NCBI GenBank assembly: GCA_964388665.1
Contig: CAYMBJ010000003.1
Span: 1 to 64,000 of the forward strand
Source of the DNA: CALCCV01 sp964388665
Lineage (GTDB): Bacteria > Bdellovibrionota > Bdellovibrionia > Bdellovibrionales > Bdellovibrionaceae
DNA: 64,000 bases
Reading direction: 5' to 3'
Below are positions 1-9,004 of this stretch, piece by piece. The position numbers were made by a program, and so were the translations under genes. The notes under the pieces are model-generated. The model saw only the letters and a list, made by a program, of their open reading frames with translations, did not search any database and was not told the DNA's origin. Each line of letters begins with the position of its first letter. Positions within the stretch are counted from its first letter, which is position 1.

Positions 1-47
1 ACATTTTGATTTAAAAATCAAAAAATTATGAGTTTTTCAGGAGCCTG

Positions 48-917
48 CTAATCAACTCTGCGATAAAATAAATAAGGTTGGAGGACCAGGGACTTTATCG
101 ATGAGGCAACTCCAGACCCTGGCTTTTGTGCGATGAACTTCAGTGCAGGGGTTGCGCAGCTGTTCAGGCGAGAGACTGGTTCCAATTCATAAAATCCCTG
201 CAGATACTCTGACATGCACGAAAGAGCACGCGGGTGTTGCGACAATTGTTTCATCAGATCTTCAGGGTTAGAAACTGTGCGCATCACTCCATCACCAAAA
301 TCAGCGTCGTTGACCTGAGTATTTAAGGGATGAGTTGCAAATACCGTCCCACCGTTTTGGTACAAGGGGCTGTACACTCGCTCTTCAGTTCGAAAGCGTC
401 CCACGCTATCAAACCCCTCGAGCGCAAACCCCAATGGGTTTATGATCTTGTGACAGGAGTTGCAGTTGGTAGCAGCCGTTTTTGTTGAAACTCGCTCACG
501 AGTGGAATGGGACTTCATGTATTCAAGAGTGTCCACCTCAGGAGCCTCAACCAAGTTGTCAGGATCTGGCGGCCCAAGCTTCATGCACAGGAGCCTTTTC
601 ATGACTTTGACTCCTCTTAGAATGGGGTGAGACTGAGAATCTCCAGTTGCCAAAAATGGGGTTCGCAGTGGCAAACCAATTTTACCTGGACCCGTGGTCA
701 TTGGCTCGCTTGGCCATCGATCACAAACTTCCACCTGGACGCCTTTGCTATTGGTGGTCATTCGGCAGTTGAGCTGCTCTTTTGTGGGTGGCTCGTGCCC
801 GTTGATATAGGCGTTGTAGGTGTTATTGGCAAAAGAAACTTTAGTGGTCATTAAGTTCAGAGAATGTGGCATTGGCCTTAAATAAAAGATAAGAGAGAGT
901 CTGATCGTACTCCCCAA
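48..917 (-). pseudogene. C-terminal part of frameshifted DUF1592/DUF1588/DUF1585-type heme protein
   Basis: This is the 3' part of the gene whose 5' part lies at 841-2250. It carries one CxxCH heme motif (CNSCH) followed by INPLGFALEGFDSVGRFR, the typical DUF1588-like arrangement, and a terminal DUF1585-like segment with HPRALSCMSEYLQGFYELE. The intact relative at 23149-24882 has the same order (CAGCHSYTDPIGLGLENF, then HPRFLTCVTNQVLRYAIGE). Homologous sequence starts at about 851 (TTKVSFANN), so the annotated N-terminus is an out-of-frame extension and no ribosome site is visible. Planctomycete-type proteins with these domains are secreted cytochrome-like proteins of unknown reaction. Either a broken gene, a sequencing error or a +1 frameshift. 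Confidence 0.75.
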
Positions 918-2250
918 AAACCCACCTTATCTCATCTCTTAGAGAAAGAATCCCGGGAGCTGGATTTTTGAGATAGTCTGAAGGACCACCAATTCCAGGA
1001 TAGTTTTCCATTCTGGTTTGCAACCAATAGTGCATAAACCTTTTCAATTTTTCTTGATAGGTGGTTACCACTGAAGCTTGCTGAAGATACGCATCAACAA
1101 TGCTAGAAATCTTACTTAGGTCGCGCAACTCGCCTGCAGCCACCTTTCCTAGGAGAAATGCGTCGGGAGCCTGGTCAGCCAGAAGATAGGAAATTCTGGA
1201 AGCCACCTCGTAGTCGGTGATTCGCAATACTCCAGGGGCAACTTCTGTTCCTTCGCTCTCTAGGCGATAAATGGTGTCAGGCGCTGTCGCTAAAAAGAAG
1301 ACTGCACCATAGAGGCCCTCTTGGGGGCTAACGGCGCTACGAAAGAGTGATCTTAGCTGAGTCTTTTCGGTTTCATTGATGGGCCGGCGATAGGCCAGTT
1401 GACCCATCTTGCTGAGCCATGGATCTAGACAGCTGTCCGTGATTGGCAACTGTTTGCCACAGGCACCAAACACCAGCGGCAAGTCTCTTGCTTTAAATAA
1501 TGTTGCCAAATAATTTCCGACTCGATCAATGGCAGCCAGCTGAATGTCTGTATAGAATGGATAAAAATCGGCAGAACTTTCGATGGGATCATCTTCGGGT
1601 ATGCTATCCAAAATAAATCTCACAGCGTCGCGAATGCCTGTGGAGTTTGCCCAATCCGGCTGCGTGAATGTGTTTATCAATTGCACTTTGGTAAATCGAC
1701 TCACGGGTTGTACCACATTGGGATATGGGGACGCGCAGTTGATATCTTGTGGGGGCGGGGGCAAAGAAGGGCCATCGGATATTACAGGACCTGTATTTGT
1801 TGAAAGAGCTACGGCAATGGCCTCTAAATCGCTGACGCTCAGTTTTCCAATCAAGGAACTCATGCTGCTTTTGGTATCGATAGCCAGTTGAATTTCAAAT
1901 CCAAGCTTGTTGAGCACCGTTGAGGTTTCCAAAGGCTTGTGGCAGGCCTGACAGTGTTGAGCATAGAGGAGTTTGCCATACTCGCGCTGTTGCAAAACAT
2001 TCTCTTGTATAGAGTCTGGCGGTTGCCCAGTTCCCCCAGCCACTGGAGCCCCTTCGCCCACAGAAGCCCCCCCGGTCACAGGGGTTCCAGTGGTGGTTTC
2101 AGATTCAGAGCCGGTGCCCTGCGAGGCCAATCCTTTATTAGTATGTGAAGTCGATGCTTGGAAGCCTGTATTTGAACACGCGACCACTCCGATGGAAAGA
2201 GCTCCGACCATTAACAATTTGTATAGTATTTTGTAGATCGATTTATTCAT
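841..2250 (-). CDS. Lipoprotein with cytochrome c motif and DUF1592-like domain, truncated by frameshift
   Basis: Start chosen at ATG 2250 because it gives a lipoprotein signal: basic N-terminus, hydrophobic core and Cys at residue 25 (SIGVVAC). A Ser/Thr/Gly-rich linker (about 30-80) leads to a heme motif CQACH at about 100-104. A DUF1592-like region follows (CLDPWLSKMGQLAYRRPINETEKTQL, then a segment close to the family's 'YRLE....L..YE.ASRISYLLADQAPDA'). The frame stops at 841 within a stretch where the relative at 23149-24882 continues without break (ATFSELND aligning with HTYINDTLADHYG). The rest of the domain is in the +1 frame at 48-917. Known: such proteins often pair with DUF1552 proteins; no DUF1552 partner is inside the window here, but it could lie just outside on the low-coordinate side. 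Confidence 0.75.
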   Translation of the reverse strand: MNKSIYKILYKLLMVGALSIGVVACSNTGFQASTSHTNKGLASQGTGSESETTTGTPVTGGASVGEGAPVAGGTGQPPDSIQENVLQQREYGKLLYAQHCQACHKPLETSTVLNKLGFEIQLAIDTKSSMSSLIGKLSVSDLEAIAVALSTNTGPVISDGPSLPPPPQDINCASPYPNVVQPVSRFTKVQLINTFTQPDWANSTGIRDAVRFILDSIPEDDPIESSADFYPFYTDIQLAAIDRVGNYLATLFKARDLPLVFGACGKQLPITDSCLDPWLSKMGQLAYRRPINETEKTQLRSLFRSAVSPQEGLYGAVFFLATAPDTIYRLESEGTEVAPGVLRITDYEVASRISYLLADQAPDAFLLGKVAAGELRDLSKISSIVDAYLQQASVVTTYQEKLKRFMHYWLQTRMENYPGIGGPSDYLKNPAPGILSLRDEIRWVFGEYDQTLSYLLFKANATFSELNDH

Positions 2251-2389
2251 ATGAATCAATATTACCATTTCAAACTCGCATAATCCCTCCTCAAAAATTG
2301 CGCGATAACGATCATTTGATGTCTCAGATTGAGTCACTCAAAATTGGATGGGAGTTCCGGCAGAGTCTCCACAGTCGTATAAAAAAGGG

Positions 2390-3721
2390 TCAGAATTGAA
2401 GCTGCTCCAGGGCTTTGTGGGCTGATTCACTCGCAGTGCCTCCGATATTGTTTCTTGCCTCAGCGGAGTCAAAGAAAGACAGGTTCACATCGAGCTTTTC
2501 ATTGGCAAGTTCGTGAATTTGCAGTGTGCGATTGTTTGCTTCATGAATCATCGATGCGGTGGTTTTGTATGCGTCCCGAAATGCATGACCCTGTTGCGAC
2601 AATTGATTGGCAAGATCGGTCGCGAGGACATGACCTTTATTTATGAGATGATTGGCTGCATCTCGATTGCACTGCAATTTTGAAATGAATGGGCTGAATA
2701 TCCTAAACGACGCAGACAACTGACAATAGGAATAATTCAGCGTGCGCTTAAGCTCATGAAAATCAGTGCCGTAGCTGGGAACAACTGACTTTACGATCAG
2801 GCTTGCTTCGTTTGCGCGGGAGATGACCTGGCACATCTTTGCGCGAATAAGCTCTGGGACATCTGGATTTCTTTTGTTTGGCATAATGGAGCTACCTGTA
2901 GAAAACTCATTTGGAAGTGTCAAAAGCGCGACAGGAGTCGCGCCCCAATAAATAATCTCTTCAGCCAGTCTCGAAAGGTGGACTGCTAGGATCGAAAAGC
3001 TGTTCAATGTATCCAATATAAAATCGCGATCGCCTACTGCATCATAGGAATGCGCAAGAGGCGCCGAAAATCCTAGGTCCTTGGCAAGGGAATGCAAATC
3101 AATCGCTAAGTGTGTTCCAGCAAATGCCGCCGCGCCTAATGGGCAGTGAGCGAGACACTCTCTTTGTGAATCCTGAAGTCGCAATTTATCCCTAGACAGA
3201 GCGAAACCATGAGCTGACAAAAGGTGACCCAAGCGAACTGGTTGACCAAACTGCAAGTGGGTCATACCAGGCACTAGAATGTCCATCCACTCTTGTGCCT
3301 TGTTTTTTATTTTGCTGCCCAAATCTGAAGTCAATCCTTGCATCTCGGTAATAACATCCGATAGATACAATCGCAGAGTAGTCGCCACCAGGTCGTTTCG
3401 TGATCTTCCAAGTTGCAGAGTCTTTCCTAGCTCGCCTACACGGTCACAGACAAATCTTTCTATATTCATGTGGATGTCCTCCTCCTCAAGCTTCCAAGGA
3501 AAGCTTCCTGCCGACATCATCTGCATAGCAGTTTGTATTGAGTTCAGTAGAACATCGTGCTCTTTGCTATTGAGCAAGTGGGATTCTTTTAAAGCGCGCA
3601 ACCAAGCGGTTTGCACTCGGATCTCCTGCATATACATGAGCTTGTCCACATCTAGTCCATGTGTAAATTCAAAGAGTTCAGGGCTTGTTGGATTCGAAAT
3701 TTCCGAGTGAAGGGTTTTCAT
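2390..3721 (-). CDS. argH: Argininosuccinate lyase
   Basis: Splits argininosuccinate into arginine and fumarate, the last step of arginine synthesis, in the cytosol. The family signature GSSIMPNKRNPD is intact (about residues 283-294), with the catalytic Ser in the flexible loop. Upstream LGRSRNDLVATTLRLYL and THLQFGQPVRLGHLLSAHG match the other two conserved ASL regions. At 443 aa it has the usual length. Its ATG overlaps the argG stop in an ATGA (3718-3721), so the two are translationally coupled in one minus-strand operon. Likely repressed with argG by ArgR, which is encoded divergently. Confidence 0.95.
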   Translation of the reverse strand: MKTLHSEISNPTSPELFEFTHGLDVDKLMYMQEIRVQTAWLRALKESHLLNSKEHDVLLNSIQTAMQMMSAGSFPWKLEEEDIHMNIERFVCDRVGELGKTLQLGRSRNDLVATTLRLYLSDVITEMQGLTSDLGSKIKNKAQEWMDILVPGMTHLQFGQPVRLGHLLSAHGFALSRDKLRLQDSQRECLAHCPLGAAAFAGTHLAIDLHSLAKDLGFSAPLAHSYDAVGDRDFILDTLNSFSILAVHLSRLAEEIIYWGATPVALLTLPNEFSTGSSIMPNKRNPDVPELIRAKMCQVISRANEASLIVKSVVPSYGTDFHELKRTLNYSYCQLSASFRIFSPFISKLQCNRDAANHLINKGHVLATDLANQLSQQGHAFRDAYKTTASMIHEANNRTLQIHELANEKLDVNLSFFDSAEARNNIGGTASESAHKALEQLQF

Positions 3722-4929
3722 GAATCACCTCGCTTTGTCATTCCGGCCAACCGGCTGGAGTAATTTGAAAATACACTGAACCCAACCGAGGCCTGATTGA
3801 AACCAATTTGATCATTCTCAAAACTAACATGGTCACGATTGTAGAGGCTGTTCGGGCTCTGCCTTTTTGTTACATATATTCTTCCGTTGATGATTCTTAG
3901 GCCGATGATGCCATTGAGAGACTGGCAAGCCCGATCAAAAAAGCTCTCCAGCGAGAGCCGAGCTTCTGAAAACCAATAGCCATCATAGATGAGTTGCCCA
4001 TAGTGTTGAGAGAGTCCACTGGCAAGCTGCGAAAGCCCTTTTCCCCAACAGATTTGCTTCAGTTGTTTGAGAGAAAAATGGAGTATTGTCGCTCCAGGAC
4101 TTATGTATATACCGCGACTCTTGATTCCATTGATTCTGTCTTCAACTAAGTCCACCCATCCTAAATTGTGTTGAATTCCAACATGATTCAATAGACTAAG
4201 CAATGCTTCCGGGGAGTGATCTTTGCCATTCAAGCGAATTGGAAGTCCCTCCTTGAATTCAATTGCTATTTTAGAATCCTCTGATGTACTCAACGTGGCA
4301 GTGCCCACTCCAGCCTGAGCGATGACACTTTGTATGTCATACTCGGAATCTATTGATTCCAAGTCAGAGCCTTCCAGTGATGTATGAACGATATTTGAAT
4401 CTGAGCTGTAGAAGCTCTTTTGTGCAAAGGGAAAAGTTTCTACTTTTGAAAGCAGATAGTCGCGTAGCTCAATTCGTGACTTAAACTGCCATTCTCGCCA
4501 AGGCGCAATGATCTCTATTTCTGGATTCAGATAGGACCAGGTCTTTTCGAAACGAAGCATGTCGTTGCCCTTTCCAGTTGCTCCGTGGGCAATGGCGCTA
4601 GCACCGTTGGATTTTGCGAGCATGGCAATTCTTTTTGCGATCAACGGACGTGCTATGGCTGTTCCCAATAAGTAGTCTTGTTGATAGGTTGCGTTTGCAC
4701 GACACATAGGAAAGACGTATTGACTGACAAATTCTTCCTTGAGATCGACAAATATGAATCTGCTTGCGCCCAGCTTGAGAGCTTGTGCTTGAAGTTCCTC
4801 GTGGTGAGGCAAATTTCCTAAATCACAACAGCATGCGATCACCTCTGCATTGTATGTTTCAATGAGCCAAGGAATGATCGCTGATGTATCCAGTCCACCG
4901 GAAAATGCCAGGATGATTTTTTTCTTCAT
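3718..4929 (-). CDS. argG: Argininosuccinate synthase
   Basis: Joins citrulline and aspartate using ATP to form argininosuccinate. The start is ATG 4929, not the longer frame: it has AAAGG nine bases upstream and gives the expected N-terminus MKKKIILAFSGGLDTSAI, which contains the PP-loop SGGLDTS. Further conserved features are HGATGKGNDMLRFE (ATP/citrulline site) and APWREWQ. The product is 403 aa, typical for the family. argH follows with a 4-base overlap. The 115-bp gap to argR contains a phased ATGCAT array that probably controls both directions. Confidence 0.95.
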   Translation of the reverse strand: MKKKIILAFSGGLDTSAIIPWLIETYNAEVIACCCDLGNLPHHEELQAQALKLGASRFIFVDLKEEFVSQYVFPMCRANATYQQDYLLGTAIARPLIAKRIAMLAKSNGASAIAHGATGKGNDMLRFEKTWSYLNPEIEIIAPWREWQFKSRIELRDYLLSKVETFPFAQKSFYSSDSNIVHTSLEGSDLESIDSEYDIQSVIAQAGVGTATLSTSEDSKIAIEFKEGLPIRLNGKDHSPEALLSLLNHVGIQHNLGWVDLVEDRINGIKSRGIYISPGATILHFSLKQLKQICWGKGLSQLASGLSQHYGQLIYDGYWFSEARLSLESFFDRACQSLNGIIGLRIINGRIYVTKRQSPNSLYNRDHVSFENDQIGFNQASVGFSVFSNYSSRLAGMTKRGDS

Positions 4930-4994
4930 GGAAAACCTTTCATTGAGATTGCAGATGTTCATGCAGAAAAAAGTCCATGCAAGCAATGAGATTC

Positions 4995-5029
4995 TTGCAT
5001 TTTATGCATTTTTATGCATAAATATGCAT
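4995..5029. promoter_or_regulatory. Putative ArgR operator, four phased TGCAT half-sites
   Basis: Between argG and argR, TGCAT occurs at 4996-5000 and the palindrome ATGCAT at 5004-5009, 5014-5019 and 5024-5029, embedded in A/T tracts. The three full copies are exactly 10 bp apart, one helical turn. Known ArgR hexamers bind tandem palindromic ARG boxes; the classic E. coli box is TGAAT-N4-ATTCA. Here the half-site reads TGCAT, so the assignment rests on position and periodicity. It lies 16 bp before the argR GTG and 66 bp before the argG ATG, so it could repress both. Confidence 0.6.
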
Positions 5030-5044
5030 CATGCGGAGGCCGTA

Positions 5045-5503
5045 GTGGATACCAAGCAGAAACGGAAAATGCTCGAAATACTCAGAGGTCTGATTGCTTC
5101 TGGCCATGATGGAAATCAAAATCAGATCTGTTTGTATTTGAATAAGAAGGGTTTCAACGTCGCCCAATCTACGGTTTCACGTGCTTTAAAGAAGATCGGT
5201 GCCATCAAAGTAACTTCAAAAAATACTGTTCGTTATGAAATTCGTTCGTTGCCGGCCCAACCCAGATACTCTGGGTTCTTGAAAGAGCTGATGATAGACA
5301 TCTCAGCCAATGAAACACAAATTGTCATCAAAACATCACCCGGATCGGCTTCATTCTTGGCCGGTTTTATAGATCACCATTGCCATCGCGATTCTCTAGG
5401 AACTGTGGCTGGCGATGACACGATTCTTGTGGTGCCTCGCTCAGTGAAGACCATTGCTCTCCATCTAACAAATATTAAAGAGTTCATAGAAAAATCTAGT
5501 TAA
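5045..5503 (+). CDS. argR: Arginine repressor ArgR
   Basis: The N-terminal winged helix (about 1-65) includes the recognition segment AQSTVSRALKKIGAIKV, and the C-terminal hexamerisation/arginine-binding domain ends with GTVAGDDTILVVPRS, the ArgR signature with its GDD. The start was set to GTG 5045 because GGAGG (5035-5039) sits five bases upstream and the product is then 152 aa, the usual ArgR size; the longer open frame runs through the operator. Divergent from argG-argH and likely autoregulated through the ATGCAT array. Confidence 0.92.
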   Translation: MDTKQKRKMLEILRGLIASGHDGNQNQICLYLNKKGFNVAQSTVSRALKKIGAIKVTSKNTVRYEIRSLPAQPRYSGFLKELMIDISANETQIVIKTSPGSASFLAGFIDHHCHRDSLGTVAGDDTILVVPRSVKTIALHLTNIKEFIEKSS

Positions 5504-5631
5504 AGGCCGCCCGCGTTTGGTCTGATGAGTTTTAGCCTCAACTCGACTGGCGCACAAATTGCTAGTTTATCATCTTACCGCTATGGTCACAGGCGAATTT
5601 TGGTTAAGCGGAAATTGGGGAGATGGGAAAA

Positions 5632-5838
5632 ATGAGTGAACAAAAGGTAAAATACTATGAAAACGCCGAATTGCAAAAACAGAGAGAGTTTTTAAATTTA
5701 CACACCCACTGTATCTTGTGTAATACCTCTTTGGAACTACAACATATTGTGGAGCGCGACCTTGATGAGGTCCAAGAGATTGCCCATTGTCCCGAATGTG
5801 ATATTCGCACTCGAGCGAAGACTTTTCGGCTGCAGTGA
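5632..5838 (+). CDS. Small protein with two CxxC pairs (zinc-ribbon-like)
   Basis: 68 aa from ATG 5632, chosen because GGGGAG (5617-5622) is nine bases upstream; an ATG at 5623 abuts that motif. The sequence holds CILC and CPEC about 30 residues apart, a spacing that suits one zinc-binding ribbon, inside a highly charged protein with no signal peptide. I do not recognise a family. It stands alone between argR and a convergent ALDH-like gene and may act as a small cytosolic zinc-ribbon protein. Confidence 0.6.
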   Translation: MSEQKVKYYENAELQKQREFLNLHTHCILCNTSLELQHIVERDLDEVQEIAHCPECDIRTRAKTFRLQ

Positions 5839-5886
5839 CAAAACTCTGACAGGTGCAGTGTCAAAGTTCGAGCACCGTCAAAAAAT

Positions 5887-7377
5887 TTAAAGCTCTGCTT
5901 TATTTTCTAAGGGGTAAGTTTTCACTGTCATGCATCGATTGCGAGTAAAAAGCGAACTCCTAGGACTTAGGTCGCGAATACCAAGATGCGACCCCCGATT
6001 GGGAATTAAGGGGCCGGAGACGGAGTCAATCCAGGTATTGATGAAAATATTCTCGCCAAACAATTGCGTTCCAACTTTTGTGGCCTTTACGGCATCTCCC
6101 ATAATGCAAGTTAAGTTTCCGGAGTTGATCACATTGATCCATTTAGAAAATTCATGCTGATATTTGCATTGATTGAGAGTGATGAGAGGAAAAGCAAAAT
6201 CTTCACTTTGCAGCTCCGAACAGTATGGCAAATCATAGACAATGATTGGGGTGGCCGCGGCAAGTGCCGATTCGTGGTCGTTTGGTGCGAGCACTTTGGC
6301 TCCCTCGGAAATCGCCTGAGTCAGTTTGTTTTTAAAATTTTCTTTTATCTCCTGAGACACGTTCGTGTCTGATGACTTTGTCTTCAACGACTGCAAATGT
6401 TTGGAAAAATACTCCTGCCATTGGCCAAAATGTTTCTCCAGACAGAAAACTCTTTGCGCGTTGAATCCACTTCGCGATGAATTCAAAAACAATACATCAT
6501 TAAGCAATGGAAGATCGGTCTGTTCTGGTAACTCCAGAAGAACGACAGAATTCTTGCCGTTGATGGAAAAGCTGAGATTTTTGCCAAAGCTCAAATTGCA
6601 ATTTTGCGGCATTTGCATTTGCGGTTGTAAATTTGCAATGACGACTGAGGCAATCGAGGGATGTTGGCGAAGCAGTTCCGAATCGCCAGGGTCAGTCAGA
6701 CTTAGAACTTGAATCACGGGAGTCTGCTCTTGCCAAAAATCTACCACGAGATTGAAGAGAGGCTGCCACTCCATGGGCACATCTAAAACCACCACATTGC
6801 CAGCCAGACATGCCGGAATGATTCGCTCTATGGCTGTCCGAAACAAAAATCCACCAGAAAGTTGGATGGCGACAAGGCCCAAAGAGTCGTATTGATAAGA
6901 GCATCCAAGATTTGTCTGAATGATCTTTGCTGACTGTGCAGAGTCAAGGTGCAATTTTGTGAGATTGCTTCCATAATCAAGGGCCCAATCAACTGAGTAG
7001 CGCCGCGATTGCAATTTTGAAATCTGCATCACCGTCGACTCCAACGAGGAAATGATCTCTACTTGCTGCGAGCAATGGGCAAGAAAATCTAATAACTGAG
7101 AGCAACGATCTAAAGTGTCCGACTGTGACCAAGTTCCGTGCGCCTCTTTGGCCGTGCGAATGGCGCTGACAACATCCGTGGTGGTGTGCGCCGTGGCGGC
7201 TTTTAGCTCCGGCAATTCCGATTTCCTTTGTGTATCCAAAATAAAACTCCCGCTTCCGCAAAATGGCAGCCCTTTTTTTAAGGCGTCAGAAAAAGGTCTA
7301 CCAAATCGACTACGAGCGTTCAAGCAGTTCTGATACCAATTTCGATTCAAGCTTAGACCCTTGTTGGTTGCAACCAT
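5887..7377 (-). CDS. Aldehyde dehydrogenase-like protein lacking the catalytic cysteine
   Basis: 496 aa with an ALDH-superfamily layout: an N-terminal helical part (SAIRTAKEAHGTWSQSDTLDRCSQLLDFLAH), a Rossmann part where GLVAIQLSGGFLFRTAIERIIPACLAGNVVVL aligns with the family's substrate/NAD region, and a C-terminal half. The usual 'GQ.C.A..R' loop reads SRSGFNAQRVFC, aligning best with the P5C-dehydrogenase type GQRCSALRVLC, so the nucleophilic Cys is a Phe (or Gly). The general-base 'ELGG' region reads FSINGKNS. It is therefore probably not an active dehydrogenase. No SD is obvious before ATG 7377. It may be a scaffold or a decayed P5C/succinylglutamate-type enzyme. Confidence 0.65.
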   Translation of the reverse strand: MVATNKGLSLNRNWYQNCLNARSRFGRPFSDALKKGLPFCGSGSFILDTQRKSELPELKAATAHTTTDVVSAIRTAKEAHGTWSQSDTLDRCSQLLDFLAHCSQQVEIISSLESTVMQISKLQSRRYSVDWALDYGSNLTKLHLDSAQSAKIIQTNLGCSYQYDSLGLVAIQLSGGFLFRTAIERIIPACLAGNVVVLDVPMEWQPLFNLVVDFWQEQTPVIQVLSLTDPGDSELLRQHPSIASVVIANLQPQMQMPQNCNLSFGKNLSFSINGKNSVVLLELPEQTDLPLLNDVLFLNSSRSGFNAQRVFCLEKHFGQWQEYFSKHLQSLKTKSSDTNVSQEIKENFKNKLTQAISEGAKVLAPNDHESALAAATPIIVYDLPYCSELQSEDFAFPLITLNQCKYQHEFSKWINVINSGNLTCIMGDAVKATKVGTQLFGENIFINTWIDSVSGPLIPNRGSHLGIRDLSPRSSLFTRNRCMTVKTYPLENKAEL

Positions 7378-7451
7378 CGCCGCTTGCGACGTGCCAGGAG
7401 CACGCCTCAGCGTCTCTGGTCTTGCCGCCTCGGTCTAAACTCGAGTTGAGG

Positions 7452-8666
7452 CTAGTAGGGATAAGAGACCTTAAAGGGCTCTTGATCTTTTGGAATCCAA
7501 TCTCCATAAAATTGCAGACTGCGCGTGCCAGGAGAGTAGTCCCAGCCATTTTTTTGGCTTCGCGGGACTTGGGTTCCTCTCATTTCAACGACAATCTTAG
7601 AAATGTCCTTTGGTGTTTTGAGTAAAGCAAATTTCAGTGTCCGACTGATGATGTATTTTGAGAGAAACTGCAAACTTTTGCTAAAGTCTGTGCAGAGATT
7701 GAGGTTCACCCCACCGGCGCTCGCGACCAGTTCAAAATAACGTTTACCAATCTTGCGCTTTTTACCGCCGAGCTCTTTGCGGCAGGCTTCGTCTAAAACG
7801 GCTATGCTGTGCACGCTGACTTTATCTGCAGATCCCTTGTAGCCAATAAGGGCTTTATAGTATTTTTTAGGGTCATGCAAGTTGGGATCTGTGTACGGAT
7901 TGTAACTCATGTCCGCCCAATACTCTTCATCATGGCTTAAGTCGTCTTCATCGCTCACGATGATCACTGCAAGATGTGCATCGGATCTAGATAGGGCGCT
8001 GTTCCTGCCATCGCCCAGCGTAGTCAGTAGGGATTGGAAAGCGCGTTCATCACTGTGGCCAGACTCTCCTTGGAGAATGTTCTTCATAAAATTGGTTTTC
8101 AGATCTGCTGTACGATTGGAAAGAATCGATAGACCGGACTCGCCTTTGACCCCACCTTTGCGGAGCAAGCTCAGATCACGATCTGCGCGGAACTTCACGC
8201 GATAGGCATCTGTGGTGGTCACGCCCATTTGAAAGTCATAGTTGAGCGCATTGAAATTCTGTATAAAGGCATCAAAGCTGTCAGCAAGTTTCTGTTGTGA
8301 ACTCTGCATCGTCGTTGAGTTGTCGATGACCCAAAGAATATCAATCTTTTGTCCGTCAGCTTTGCCATAGAGTGTTTCCTTTTGCCAGTTCTCGCCCGTC
8401 GGTGTCGGTGTTGGCACTGGTGTCGGCACTGGTGTTGGTACGGGTGTTGGCACTGGTGTTGGCACTGGTGTCGGCACTGGTGTCGGCACTGGTGTCGGCA
8501 CTGGTGTCGGTACCGGTGTTGGTACCGGTGTTGGTACCGGTGTTGGAGTATTTGTTAGAATTGAATCCTTTTTCTCGACCTCGTCAAATCTGACTTTTGT
8601 GCATGCGGTAGTGCCAAAAATAAACGCGCACAATAGCAATACCTGATAACCCAACCTTAAACCCAT
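7452..8666 (-). CDS. vWA-like lipoprotein with PTPV-repeat stalk
   Basis: Start at ATG 8666, six bases after GGAGG. A lipoprotein signal ends at FIFGTTAC. Then comes a stalk of about eleven PTPV units, followed by a domain starting DILWVIDNSTTM, which resembles a vWA/MIDAS strand (D-x-S-x-T), and an acidic SDEDD motif before a second hydrophobic strand (LAVIIVS). Conserved Cys pairs near CRKELGG and LNLCTDF may form disulfides. Known: PTP-type repeats form extended surface stalks; vWA domains bind ligands through a metal. Inference: a surface-anchored adhesion or sensing protein. The target is unknown. Confidence 0.7.
   Translation of the reverse strand: MGLRLGYQVLLLCAFIFGTTACTKVRFDEVEKKDSILTNTPTPVPTPVPTPVPTPVPTPVPTPVPTPVPTPVPTPVPTPVPTPVPTPTPTGENWQKETLYGKADGQKIDILWVIDNSTTMQSSQQKLADSFDAFIQNFNALNYDFQMGVTTTDAYRVKFRADRDLSLLRKGGVKGESGLSILSNRTADLKTNFMKNILQGESGHSDERAFQSLLTTLGDGRNSALSRSDAHLAVIIVSDEDDLSHDEEYWADMSYNPYTDPNLHDPKKYYKALIGYKGSADKVSVHSIAVLDEACRKELGGKKRKIGKRYFELVASAGGVNLNLCTDFSKSLQFLSKYIISRTLKFALLKTPKDISKIVVEMRGTQVPRSQKNGWDYSPGTRSLQFYGDWIPKDQEPFKVSYPY
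8398..8547. repeat. 12-bp minisatellite encoding (PTPV)n
   Basis: About eleven to twelve near-identical copies of a 12-bp unit (GGTGTCGGCACT on the plus strand, with GGTGTTGGTACC variants) lie in frame inside the vWA lipoprotein gene. Unit length is a multiple of three, so copy-number changes would alter stalk length without frameshift. Confidence 0.9.
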
Positions 8667-9004
8667 GACCAACCTCCTGAGGACTTATACCCGTTCCAGT
8701 TAATCCGTATACCTTCGTTGCTCAATCGGTCGGCTTGTGCGGCCTACGGGGAGTGGGCCTCCGCGCCTCTCTCAATCGCACCTCGGTCTACGAATTAAAT
8801 TGGAACTGGTATTAGATCGGTGGTCTTGCAAATTACTAAAGGCCGAGAGGAATTTCTTAACAAATTTATTTGGTTCGAAATCTTTCGTCGATATCCTCTA
8901 CAAAGTTACACATCGATCCGCAAAAGGTCCTGTCGATTACTTTTGCAAAAAGTCTTGGAAAGGCTTGTTAGGTGAGGATTGTATGAAGCTTGTAGGCGGC
9001 TTTT
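8667..9004. other. Intergenic region without a supported gene
   Basis: 338 bp between two minus-strand genes. It must hold the promoter of the vWA lipoprotein near 8690-8740, but no convincing -35/-10 pair was seen. A plus-strand frame at 8737-9024 has no ribosome site, family match or plausible composition and was not called. Confidence 0.5.
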
